From Aeromicrobium endophyticum (GTDB lineage: Bacteria; Actinomycetota; Actinomycetes; Propionibacteriales; Nocardioidaceae), in assembly GCF_003586285.1 (NCBI RefSeq), contig NZ_QUBR01000001.1, positions 558,001 to 622,000 of the forward strand: a stretch of 64,000 nucleotides of DNA, read 5' to 3'. Below the pieces are notes generated by a model. It was not told the DNA's origin and ran no database searches. It saw nothing but the letters and a program-made list of their open reading frames with translations. The translations under genes were made by a program, and so were the position numbers. Positions within the stretch are counted from its first letter, which is position 1; each line of letters begins with the position of its first letter. Below, in pieces: positions 53,219-61,030 of the stretch.

Positions 53219-53322
53219 CGAGACAGGGGTTGCGGTGATCCGTGGTCGACGCAACCATGGGCGGACGACCTCGCCTGATCGACCCATCGTTCGACTCACC
53301 GTTCGGCCCTAGGGGGACCACC

Positions 53323-53787
53323 ATGCACGTCGTCATCGCCACCGACGGATCGAAGCAGTCGCTCAACGCCGCCCAGTACCTGCGCTCGTTCGCCGATCCG
53401 GAGTCGGTCACCTCGGTCAGCGTGCTGGCGGTCATCAGCCCGCTCGCAGCCGTGCCGTTCGCCACCGAGAGCGACAGCGGGCACAAGGACATCGAGGAGC
53501 TCTCCTTCCGCACCGCCGCCCAGGCGGCCACCGCCCAGGTGGCCGAGGTACTGGACGGCTGGGGCCCCAAGGTCACGCAGCAGATCCGCAGCGGATCGCC
53601 GGCCTCCGAGATCGTCAAGGCCGCCAAGGCCAAGGACGCCGGCCTGATCGTCGTGGCGAGCCAGAGCTCGCGGGCCTCAGCCGTCCTCATGGGATCGGTT
53701 GCCCACCGCGTGCTCAACAGCGCGACCTGCCCGGTGCTGGTCGTCCGCCCCGGCGCCAAGCCGAAGAAGGCCGCCCGCAAGAAGTAA
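53323..53787 (+). CDS. Universal stress protein family protein
   Basis: The 154-residue UspA-like protein begins MHVVIATDGSKQSLNAAQYL and contains the nucleotide-binding stretch ending GSVAHRVLNSATCPVLVVRPG (GxxxxxxxxNxxxPVxVV type). The C-terminus is lysine-rich (PKKAARKK). ATG 53323 with AGGGGG upstream is preferred over a start 81 nt earlier, which would add an atypical leader. Confidence 0.9.
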   Translation: MHVVIATDGSKQSLNAAQYLRSFADPESVTSVSVLAVISPLAAVPFATESDSGHKDIEELSFRTAAQAATAQVAEVLDGWGPKVTQQIRSGSPASEIVKAAKAKDAGLIVVASQSSRASAVLMGSVAHRVLNSATCPVLVVRPGAKPKKAARKK

Positions 53788-53854
53788 GCCCGTCCGATCG
53801 GCCACCCTCGACGTCCGGTGGGACGATGGCGGCACCACCACCTGAGGAGTCCCG

Positions 53855-54250
53855 TTGAGCTGGATCGGTCCCGCTGCCAAGAAGGCGGTCAAGTACGGCC
53901 CGCAGGCCAAGGTCGCCTGGGACAAGGCCGGGCGGCCGGCCGCCGAGATCGCCGCCAAGAAGGCGCAGACGCAGCTGCAGCGCCGCAAGGCGTTCGCGAA
54001 GGCTGCGACCGTCGTCGAGGGCTCGGTCGTCCGCCTCATCCATGCCGGCGAGCCCGTCCACGTCGTGCTGGCCCACGGCGAGCCCGTCGAGGCCTACCCA
54101 CCGGTCGACGTCGAGCTGCCCGTGCTGCTCAAGGACGCCGACCTCAGTGCCGCCGTGACGTCCGAGGAGCACGAGGCCAAGCGGGTCAAGGCCCGCGTCG
54201 CGCGCGCCCGGGGTCGACTGACGTCGTCCGATGAGGCGACAGGCGACTGA
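53855..54250 (+). CDS. Conserved hypothetical protein, Lys/Ala-rich
   Basis: I do not recognise a family. The 131-residue protein has a basic helix-forming N-terminal third (KKAVKYGPQAKVAWDKAG, AAKKAQTQLQRRKAFAK). A middle segment resembles a small beta domain (GSVVRLIHAGEPVHVVLAHGEPVEAYPPVDVEL), and the tail is charged. There is no signal peptide or membrane segment. It starts with TTG at 53855 behind GAGGAG. It lies between the stress protein and the cobG-like gene. Confidence 0.65.
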   Translation: MSWIGPAAKKAVKYGPQAKVAWDKAGRPAAEIAAKKAQTQLQRRKAFAKAATVVEGSVVRLIHAGEPVHVVLAHGEPVEAYPPVDVELPVLLKDADLSAAVTSEEHEAKRVKARVARARGRLTSSDEATGD

Positions 54251-54284
54251 CGCACCCGTCGCCGCCGCGTGAAATCATGACCGG

Positions 54285-55163
54285 ATGACCTCGCGCACCC
54301 ACGCCGACCGCTGCCCCGGGGTGCTGCGCCCGTGGATCGCCGACGACGGCGCGATCGTCCGGCTGCGGCTCGTGGGCGGCGCCCTGCCCACCACGGCTCT
54401 GTCGCGCCTGGTCGAGATCGCCGAGCAGCACGCCGACGGCACCGTGCTGCTGACCAAGCGCACCAACCTGCAGCTGCGAGGCATCCCGCACCACGACGGC
54501 TGCGTCCCGGCCGACCTCGTCGAGGCGCTCGGCGAGGCGGGCTTCCTGCCCTCGCCCAGCCACGAGCTGGTGCGCAACATCATGGTGTCGCCGTTGACCG
54601 GTCGCGCCGGAGGCCTGGCCGACCTGCGCCCGACGGCCCGCCTGCTCGACCGGTTGATGTGCGCCGAGCCCGAGCTGTCGCGGCTCGCCGGCCGCTTCCT
54701 GTTCGTGCTCGACGACGGCCGGGGCGACGTCGGCCACCGCAGCCTCGACCTCGGTGCGACGGCGGTCGACGCGGGGCACGTCCAGCTGCGCATCGGCGCC
54801 ACGCTGTGGGGGCCCGTCGTCCCGCTCGACGACGCCGCACCGGCCCTCGTAGACCTCGCCCTGGCCTTCGTCGCGTCGGCCGGATCGGGAGACACCGCGG
54901 CGTGGCACGTCGACGAGCTGCCGCGACACGGCGCCGAGCTCGTGGCGAGGCCGTTCGCCCGCGACGCACGCACCCACGTCCGCTCGCTCCCCCTGCCGCA
55001 CGGCATGATCGCGCAGGAGGACGGCACCGAGGCCATCCACCTGGACGTCCCCGACGGCCTGCTGACCCGCGACCTCGTCGACGCCATGGCCCTGCACTGG
55101 GCCGACGAGGTCGTCGTGACCCCGTGGCGCAGCATCATCATCCCCGACCTGGAGACCGAGTGA
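54285..55163 (+). CDS. cobG: Short CobG-like (precorrin-3B synthase / nitrite-sulfite reductase ferredoxin-like) protein
   Basis: The 292-residue protein shows the ferredoxin-like half-domain of the sulfite/nitrite reductase family: CPGVLRPWIADDGAIVRLRLVGG, then TVLLTKRTNLQLRGIP, then NIMVSPLTGRAGG. CobG inserts oxygen to form precorrin-3B in the aerobic cobalamin route, using siroheme and a [4Fe-4S] cluster. Here only three cysteines exist (positions 10, 73, 128), and the C-x5-C...C-x3-C cluster pattern is missing. Well-known CobG proteins are also longer, roughly 360-460 residues. It overlaps cobH by GTGA, and the order cobG-cobH-cobIJ supports a cobalamin role. Activity as a classical CobG is uncertain. 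Confidence 0.75.
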   Translation: MTSRTHADRCPGVLRPWIADDGAIVRLRLVGGALPTTALSRLVEIAEQHADGTVLLTKRTNLQLRGIPHHDGCVPADLVEALGEAGFLPSPSHELVRNIMVSPLTGRAGGLADLRPTARLLDRLMCAEPELSRLAGRFLFVLDDGRGDVGHRSLDLGATAVDAGHVQLRIGATLWGPVVPLDDAAPALVDLALAFVASAGSGDTAAWHVDELPRHGAELVARPFARDARTHVRSLPLPHGMIAQEDGTEAIHLDVPDGLLTRDLVDAMALHWADEVVVTPWRSIIIPDLETE

Positions 55164-55825
55164 CCCTCACACGACCCTCGCGCCACTTCGACTACGTCGA
55201 CGACGGCGGCGCCATCTACGTCGACTCCTTCGCCACGATCCGCGCCGAGGCCGATCTGTCGCACCTGCCGGCCGATGCCGAGAAGGTGGCAGTGCGGATG
55301 GTCCACGCGTGCGGCCAGGTCGACCTGACCTCCGACCTGGTGATCCACGACCACCTCGTCACCGCCGCCCGCGGCGCCCTGCAGTCGGGCGCCCCGATCA
55401 TCACCGACGCCACGATGGTCGCGTCCGGCGTCACCCGCGCCCGCCTGCCCAAGGACAACGACGTCATGTGCTTCCTGCGCGACGAGCGCGTGCCCGGGCT
55501 GGCCGCGGCGTGGAGCACGACCCGCTCCGCCGCCGCCGTCTCGCTGTGGGAGGAGCACCTGGAGGGTGCCGTCGTCGCGTTCGGCAACGCGCCCACCGCG
55601 CTGTTCCACCTGCTCGAGATGCTGCTCGACGGCGCTCCCCGGCCCGCCGCGATCATCGGCACGCCGGTTGGCTTCATCGGCGCCGCGGAGTCGAAGGACG
55701 CGCTCGCGGCCCTCGTCGAGGTCGACAGCCGGCTCGACCTCCCGTTCCTGACGGTGCGCGGACGACGCGGCGGATCGGCGATGGCCGCCTCGGCGATCAA
55801 CGCCCTCGCGCAGGAGAAGGAGTGA
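55160..55825 (+). CDS. cobH: Precorrin-8X methylmutase
   Basis: The 221-residue enzyme moves the C-11 methyl group to C-12, giving hydrogenobyrinate. Signature stretches are AVRMVHACGQVDLTSDLVIH with the catalytic His, then GAPIITDATMVASG, AFGNAPTALFHLLEML and GTPVGFIGAAESKDAL. GTG 55160 overlaps the cobG stop, and its own stop overlaps cobIJ by GTGA, so the three are translationally coupled. Confidence 0.95.
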   Translation: MTLTRPSRHFDYVDDGGAIYVDSFATIRAEADLSHLPADAEKVAVRMVHACGQVDLTSDLVIHDHLVTAARGALQSGAPIITDATMVASGVTRARLPKDNDVMCFLRDERVPGLAAAWSTTRSAAAVSLWEEHLEGAVVAFGNAPTALFHLLEMLLDGAPRPAAIIGTPVGFIGAAESKDALAALVEVDSRLDLPFLTVRGRRGGSAMAASAINALAQEKE

Positions 55826-57336
55826 GCGCCGGACGTCTCTGGGGCGTCGGGCTCGGGCCCGGCGATCCCGAGCTGATCACGCTGAAGGCCGCCCGGCTGA
55901 TCGAGTCGGCCGACGTCATCGCCTACCACCAGGGCGTCGGCAAGCAGTCGAACGCCCGCCGCATCGCCGTCGGGCTGTTCCCCGCCGACGTCGTCGAGGA
56001 GGTACTGCAGTACCCCGTCACGACCGGCACCACCGATCACCCCGGCGGCTACGCGGGTGCGATGGCCGAGTTCTACGAGGAGTGCGCCACGCGGCTGGGC
56101 GACCATCTCGAGGCGGGTCGCGACGTCGTCATCCTGGCCGAGGGCGATCCGCTGTTCTACGGCTCGTACATGTACATGCACGACCGTCTCGCCGACCGGT
56201 TCGAGACCGAGGTCGTGCCCGGTGTGCCGGCCTTCGCCGCCGCGACCGCGGCAGTCGCGTCGCCGCTCGTGCGGCTGACCGACGTCCTGACGATCCTGCC
56301 GGGCACGCTGCCCGAGCCCGAGCTCGCGCGCCGCCTGGCCGACACCGACGGCGCCATCATCATGAAGCTGGGTCGCACGTTCCCGGCCGTCGTCTCGGCC
56401 CTGCGCCAGGCCGGCCGCCTCGACGGCGCGCTCTACGTCGAGCGCGCCTCGATGCCCGAGCAGCGGTGGATGCCGGTCGCCGACGTCGACCCGACCTCGG
56501 TGCCGTACTTCTCGCTCATCGTCGTCCCCGGCGACACCAAGCCCCGCCGAGCGCTCCCTGAGCCTGTCGAAGGGACGTCCTTTCGACAGGCTCGAGGAGC
56601 AACCGCCGCGGAGGTGCTCGTCGTCGGGCTCGGCCCCGGGCCCGACCGGTGGATCACCCCCGAGGTCGCCGAGGCGCTCGCCGAGGTCGAGCACGTCATC
56701 GGCTACGCCCCCTACGTCGACCGCGTGCCGCAGCGCGAGGGCCTCACCCGTCACGCCTCGGGCAACACCGTCGAGGTCGATCGCGCCCGCGCGGCCCTCG
56801 ACCTGGCGCTGGACGGCCAGCGCGTCGCAGTCGTCTCCGGCGGCGACTCCGGCATCTTCGGCATGGCCGCGGCCGTCTTCGAGGCCGCCGAGGACCCCGC
56901 GTACGCAGGGGTGCCGATCCGCGTGCTGCCGGGCCTGTCGGCCGTGCAGGTCGTCGCGGCCCGCGCCGGCGCCCCGATAGGCGGCGACTTCGCCGTCATG
57001 AGCCTGTCCGACCGGCTCAAGCCCTGGGAGCTCATCGAGACGCGACTGCGTGCGGTCGCCCAGGCCGACCTCGTCCTGGCGGTCTACAACCCGCGGTCCC
57101 GCTCACGCACCACGCAGGTGGCCGACATGCAGCGCGTGCTGCTCGAGCACCGTGCTGCCGAGACCGTCGTCGTCGTCGGGCGCGACGTCGGGCGCGCCGA
57201 GGAGTCGCTGGTCGTCACGACGCTGGGCGACCTCGACCCCGAGTCGATCGACATGAAGTGCCTGCTCATCGTGGGCGCCAGCGGCACGCGGACGACCCCG
57301 GCCGGTCAGGCCTGGACGCCGCGCTTCGTCGACTGA
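55822..57336 (+). CDS. cobIJ: Fused precorrin-2 C20-methyltransferase / precorrin-3B C17-methyltransferase (CobI-CobJ)
   Basis: The 504-residue protein has two SAM-dependent tetrapyrrole methylase domains. CobI spans about 5-240 (GVGLGPGDPELITLKA at 8-23, ILAEGDPLFYGS). CobJ spans about 263-504 (VLVVGLGPGPDRWITPEV, VVSGGDSGIFGMA, YNPRSRSRTTQV). The fusion is common in actinobacteria. The linker at about 241-262 is encoded by an inverted pair of a 12-nt dispersed repeat and reads PEPVEGT then RQARGAT. The next gene is convergent with a 6-nt gap. Confidence 0.94.
   Translation: MSAGRLWGVGLGPGDPELITLKAARLIESADVIAYHQGVGKQSNARRIAVGLFPADVVEEVLQYPVTTGTTDHPGGYAGAMAEFYEECATRLGDHLEAGRDVVILAEGDPLFYGSYMYMHDRLADRFETEVVPGVPAFAAATAAVASPLVRLTDVLTILPGTLPEPELARRLADTDGAIIMKLGRTFPAVVSALRQAGRLDGALYVERASMPEQRWMPVADVDPTSVPYFSLIVVPGDTKPRRALPEPVEGTSFRQARGATAAEVLVVGLGPGPDRWITPEVAEALAEVEHVIGYAPYVDRVPQREGLTRHASGNTVEVDRARAALDLALDGQRVAVVSGGDSGIFGMAAAVFEAAEDPAYAGVPIRVLPGLSAVQVVAARAGAPIGGDFAVMSLSDRLKPWELIETRLRAVAQADLVLAVYNPRSRSRTTQVADMQRVLLEHRAAETVVVVGRDVGRAEESLVVTTLGDLDPESIDMKCLLIVGASGTRTTPAGQAWTPRFVD
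56560..56593. repeat. Inverted pair of the 12-nt dispersed repeat inside cobIJ
   Basis: GAGCCTGTCGAA (56560-56571) and TTCGACAGGCTC (56582-56593) form a perfect 12-bp inverted repeat with a 10-nt centre. It lies exactly in the linker between the two enzyme domains and keeps the reading frame open. Confidence 0.8.
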
Positions 57337-57342
57337 GGATCG

Positions 57343-58095
57343 TCAGCGCCGGCGCACGAGACGCCTGAACCGGCGCGCGATGCCCCACAGCGTCACCTTC
57401 CACATCGCCTCGGCGACGATGCCCCTGCTCATCTTGGACTCGCCGCGCTCGCGCTCGCGGAAGGTGATCGGGTGCTCGACGATCGAGCCGCCCGCGTCGA
57501 GGACCCTCAACGTCATGTCGACCTGGAAGCAGTAGCCCTTGGAGTCGATCGACCCCAGGTCGATGCGGCGCAGGACGTCTGCGCGGTACACCCGGAACCC
57601 AGCCGTGGCGTCCTTGACGTGGATGCCGAGAGCCAGCCGCGCGTAGGCGTTGCCGCCCCGGCTGAGCAGCTGCCGGCTGAGCGGCCAGTCGACGACCGCT
57701 CCACCGCTCACCCAGCGCGAGCCGATGACCAGCGCGCCCTCGGGGCCGAGGCGTTGCACCATGCCCGGCAGCGACTCGGGGGCGTGGGAGCCGTCGGCGT
57801 CCATCTCGACCAGCAGCTCGAAGCCACGCTCGAGCCCCCAGCCGAAGCCCAGGATGTAGGCCGAGCCCAGCCCGAGCTTGCCGGTGCGGTGCAGCACGTC
57901 GACGCGATCGTTGCTCGCGGCGATCGTCTCAACCAGGTCGCCCGTGCCGTCGGGGCTGCCGTCGTCGACAACCAGCACGTGGTGCCGCTCGGAGGCCGCC
58001 AGCGTCCGGTCGATGATCGACACGATGTTGTCGCGCTCGTCGTACGTGGGGACGATGACGAGGACGCGACCGTCCGCGTCGATCGCGTCGCTCAT
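57343..58095 (-). CDS. Polyprenol monophosphomannose synthase (glycosyltransferase family 2)
   Basis: The 250-residue GT2 enzyme is of the dolichol-phosphate mannose synthase type and supplies membrane-linked mannose for glycolipids and glycoproteins. LVIVPTYDERDNI opens the fold, HVLVVDDGSPDGTG follows, MDADGSH is the DxD metal motif, and VSGGAVVDWPLSRQLLSRGGNAYAR and ITFRERERGESKMS are family-specific. There is no fused acyltransferase domain as in some Ppm1 proteins. It lies 7 nt after the MDR gene on the same strand. Confidence 0.9.
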   Translation of the reverse strand: MSDAIDADGRVLVIVPTYDERDNIVSIIDRTLAASERHHVLVVDDGSPDGTGDLVETIAASNDRVDVLHRTGKLGLGSAYILGFGWGLERGFELLVEMDADGSHAPESLPGMVQRLGPEGALVIGSRWVSGGAVVDWPLSRQLLSRGGNAYARLALGIHVKDATAGFRVYRADVLRRIDLGSIDSKGYCFQVDMTLRVLDAGGSIVEHPITFRERERGESKMSRGIVAEAMWKVTLWGIARRFRRLVRRR

Positions 58096-58102
58096 CGGGG
58101 CC

Positions 58103-59140
58103 TCAGAGGGTGGGGTCGTCGCCGACCCTCACCAGCAGCTTGCCGAAGCTCTTGCCCTTCAGCAGGCCGAAGAAGGCCTCCGGGGCGTTCTCGAGCCCCT
58201 CGACGACGTCCTCCTTGTACTGCAACGACCCGTCGGCGATCCACTGCGCGACGTCGCGCTGGAAGTCCTTGTAGTGCGTCTTGACGAACTCGGTCTGGAT
58301 GAATCCGCGCACCGTCAGGCTCTTGGTCAAGATGGTCTGCATCAGGCGCGACGAGCGGTCGGGCCCCGGCGGCAGCTCGGTGTCGTTGTAGTGCGCGACG
58401 AGTCCGCACACCGGCACGCGGGCGTAGGTGTTGAGGCGCGGCAGCACGGCGTCCCAGACGTGGCCACCGACGTTCTCGAAGTAGACGTCGATGCCGTCCG
58501 GCACGACGGCGGCGAGATCGTCCTTGAAGGTGGGTGAGCGGTGGTCGAGGGCCTCGTCGAAGCCGATCTCGCGCAGGAACGCGACCTTGTCGGGACCACC
58601 GGCGATGCCGATGGCGCGGGCGCCCTTGAGACGGGCGATCTGGCCGACCGCCGAGCCGACGGGCCCGGCCGCGGCGGCCACGACGACGGTCTCGCCGGGC
58701 TGCGGGCGGCCGATCTCGAGCAGGCCGGCGTAGGCCGTGAAGCCCGGCATGCCCAGCACGCCGACGGCGGTGGAGAGGGGTGCTCGGGAGGGGTCGAGCT
58801 TGCGCACCTGGCCGGCGGAATGGACGCTGTGCGACTGCCAGCCGCCGTAGGCCAGGACGAAGTCGCCCGGCGCGAGCGAGGGATCGCGCGACTCGACGAC
58901 CTCGGAGACCGTGCCGCCCTCCATGACCGCGCCGACCTCGACCGGGGCCGCGTACGACTTGGCGGCGCTCATGCGTCCGCGCATGTAGGGGTCGAGCGAC
59001 AGGTAGATCGTGCGCAGCAGCACCTCGCCCTCCGCGGGCTCGGGCAGCGGCCCGGTCTGCACCTCGAAGTTCTCGGACGTGGGCTCGCCGTGGGGGCGCG
59101 AGGCGAGCAGGATGCGGGTGGCGTGCGTCGTGTCTGTCAT
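58103..59140 (-). CDS. NADP-dependent oxidoreductase, MDR/leukotriene B4 12-hydroxydehydrogenase-like
   Basis: The 345-residue zinc-free reductase has the motif YLSLDPYMRGRM near residue 46. The nucleotide-binding segment is VVVAAAAGPVGSAVGQIARLKGA. GIDVYFENVGGHVWDAVLPRL is typical of alkenal/prostaglandin reductases such as CurA-type enzymes. It likely reduces alpha,beta-unsaturated carbonyls. The mannose synthase gene follows closely. Confidence 0.9.
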   Translation of the reverse strand: MTDTTHATRILLASRPHGEPTSENFEVQTGPLPEPAEGEVLLRTIYLSLDPYMRGRMSAAKSYAAPVEVGAVMEGGTVSEVVESRDPSLAPGDFVLAYGGWQSHSVHSAGQVRKLDPSRAPLSTAVGVLGMPGFTAYAGLLEIGRPQPGETVVVAAAAGPVGSAVGQIARLKGARAIGIAGGPDKVAFLREIGFDEALDHRSPTFKDDLAAVVPDGIDVYFENVGGHVWDAVLPRLNTYARVPVCGLVAHYNDTELPPGPDRSSRLMQTILTKSLTVRGFIQTEFVKTHYKDFQRDVAQWIADGSLQYKEDVVEGLENAPEAFFGLLKGKSFGKLLVRVGDDPTL

Positions 59141-59196
59141 CGTGTCCGACCCTACCCACCCGCGACCACGGCGACTCCACGGGCGAGACTGGGGCC

Positions 59197-60033
59197 ATGA
59201 CGCAGAGCAGGGCGTTCTGGCGCTCGGTCGAGGCCATCCACGACGTCGTCTACTTCCGGCCGGACGCCAAGGCGCGGTACGAGGCGATCGGGCTCAAGGG
59301 TTACTGGATGGGCTACGTCGCGTCCCGCTCGGCCGCCGCCGGCACACCGTCGGCGAACCTCGTCACGGCCATGTTCCACGGATTCGCCCCGTCGCCGATC
59401 GGCCGCGCCGTACCGGACGCGTGGGCGCTCGCGTCGCGCGACGACGTCCTCGACACCCGCCTGGCGCTGGCTCGCGACGCCCTCGCGCCCGCCGCGACCG
59501 ACCTCGACGTCGCGCAGGTGGCGCGAGAGCTGACCCAGGTGGTCGCCGGCCTCGACCTGGCCGGCAAGCCGCTCGCGGCAGCACACGCCGACCTGCCCGC
59601 CCCCGCCGACGACCTCGGACGCCTGTGGCACGCGGCGACGATCATCCGCGAGTACCGCGGCGACTGCCACGTCGCGGTGCTGACGGCCGCAGGCCTCGAC
59701 GGGGCCGCCGCCAACGCCCTCGCCGTTGCGACCGGCCTGGCACCCGCCGAGCAGCGCACGTTCCGCGGCTGGACCGACGACGAGTGGGACCGCGCCCTGG
59801 GCCGGCTCGGCACCCGCGGCTGGGTCGACGCGTCCGGGACGGCCACCGACACCGGTCGGGCGGCCCGGGCGCAGATCGAGGACACCACCGACCGCGTCTG
59901 CGCCGCCGGCCTCGACCAGCGGGCGACGGGCCGCGCGATCACCGTCGAGGCATCCGTCGTCGGCCTCGCTCGGGCCCTCGAGCACACCGGGGCGATCTCG
60001 TACCCCAACCCGACCGCGGTCCCCCGCCCCTGA
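59197..60033 (+). CDS. SCO6745 family protein, first of a tandem pair
   Basis: The 278-residue protein has the family pattern FWRSVEAIHDVVYFRPDAKARYEAIGLKGYWMGYVASRSA, then LGRLWHAATIIREYRGDCHVAVL and FRGWTDDEWDRALGRLGTRGW. The last part resembles a winged-helix segment of the MarR type. The function is unknown; salicylate-regulator-like (SalK) proteins belong to the same family. The protein at 60071-60886 is a clear paralogue. Confidence 0.82.
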   Translation: MTQSRAFWRSVEAIHDVVYFRPDAKARYEAIGLKGYWMGYVASRSAAAGTPSANLVTAMFHGFAPSPIGRAVPDAWALASRDDVLDTRLALARDALAPAATDLDVAQVARELTQVVAGLDLAGKPLAAAHADLPAPADDLGRLWHAATIIREYRGDCHVAVLTAAGLDGAAANALAVATGLAPAEQRTFRGWTDDEWDRALGRLGTRGWVDASGTATDTGRAARAQIEDTTDRVCAAGLDQRATGRAITVEASVVGLARALEHTGAISYPNPTAVPRP

Positions 60034-60070
60034 GCCGGAACAGGCGCACGGGGGCAGGCACACTGGGGCC

Positions 60071-60886
60071 GTGACCCTCCGCAGAAGCTTCTGGCACGCC
60101 GTCGAGACCATCCACCACGTCGTCTACTTCAGCCCCGGCGCGAAGGGCGCGTTCGAGGCGGTCGGGCTCAAGGGCACCTGGATGGGCTACTTCGCATCCC
60201 GCGCCGTCGCCTTGGGCACGCCCCCGCCCGAGGTCGTCGTCGCGACGTTCCACGGCTTCGCGCCGCGCATGGTGCACCGCGCCCTGCCGGCGGCCTGGCA
60301 GCTCGCCTCGCGCGACGACATCCTGACCGCCCGCTACGCGCTGGCTCGCGAGACGATCGCGCCGGGCTTCGCGGACGTCGACGTGTCGGTACTCGCGGCG
60401 GGCCTGCAGGCCGGCCTGCCGGGTCTCGACCTGGCCGGGCGTCCACTGGCCGCCGGCCACGTCGCCCTGCCGGTGCCGGGAGACGACCTCGGCGCGGTCT
60501 GGCACGCGGCCTCGGCGCTGCGCGAGTACCGCGGCGACTCGCACCTGGCCGTGCTGACCGCCGCCGGCATCGACGGCGTCGCCGCCAACGTCCTGGCGGT
60601 CGCGGCGGGCATGGCGATGGATGGGCAGCAGCAGCTGCGCGGCTGGACCGACGACGAGTGGTCGGCCGGGGCCGAGAGGCTGCGCTCGCGGGGCTGGATC
60701 GGCGCCGACGACGCGATCACCGAGGCCGGCATCATCGCCCGAACCCAGATCGAGACCGACACCGACCGCGCGACCGCCGCGGGCATCAGCGCCGAGGCCA
60801 CCTCGCACCTGGCATCGGTGGCCCACCTGGCCGTGACGGCGTCCAAGCAGATCGTCGCGGCAGGCATCGACCCCACCGGTCACTGA
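60071..60886 (+). CDS. SCO6745 family protein, second of a tandem pair
   Basis: The 271-residue paralogue of the preceding gene shares AVETIHHVVYFSPGAKGAFEAVGLKGTWMGYFASR, DDLGAVWHAASALREYRGDSHLAVLTAAGIDG and LRGWTDDEWSAGAERLRSRGW. It starts with GTG at 60071, 37 nt after the first copy. The C-terminal ends differ. The pair is followed by a tandem stem-loop repeat. Confidence 0.82.
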   Translation: MTLRRSFWHAVETIHHVVYFSPGAKGAFEAVGLKGTWMGYFASRAVALGTPPPEVVVATFHGFAPRMVHRALPAAWQLASRDDILTARYALARETIAPGFADVDVSVLAAGLQAGLPGLDLAGRPLAAGHVALPVPGDDLGAVWHAASALREYRGDSHLAVLTAAGIDGVAANVLAVAAGMAMDGQQQLRGWTDDEWSAGAERLRSRGWIGADDAITEAGIIARTQIETDTDRATAAGISAEATSHLASVAHLAVTASKQIVAAGIDPTGH

Positions 60887-60906
60887 GCCGTCGCTCGGCG
60901 GCTTCC

Positions 60907-60954
60907 GGACGTCATCACATCAGTACCTAGGTCGCGACCGACGTGATGACGTCC
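60907..60954. repeat. Stem-loop repeat unit 1
   Basis: GGACGTCATCAC (60907-60918) and GTGATGACGTCC (60943-60954) form a perfect 12-bp stem. The loop contains the 10-bp palindrome GGTCGCGACC (60930-60939). It lies between convergent genes and could act as a bidirectional terminator. Confidence 0.75.
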
Positions 60955-60966
60955 CGACAGTCCTCT

Positions 60967-61018
60967 GGGGACGTCATCACATCAGTACCTGCGATGCAGC
61001 ATCCGTGATGACATCCCC
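60967..61018. repeat. Stem-loop repeat unit 2
   Basis: GGGGACGTCATCAC (60967-60980) and GTGATGACATCCCC (61005-61018) form a 14-bp stem with a single mismatch. The left arm and the adjoining ATCAGTACCT are identical to those of unit 1, 62 bp away, so the element is a tandem direct repeat of a palindrome. It ends 12 nt before the stop of the minus-strand gene. Confidence 0.75.
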
Positions 61019-61030
61019 GCGGGGGTGGGG

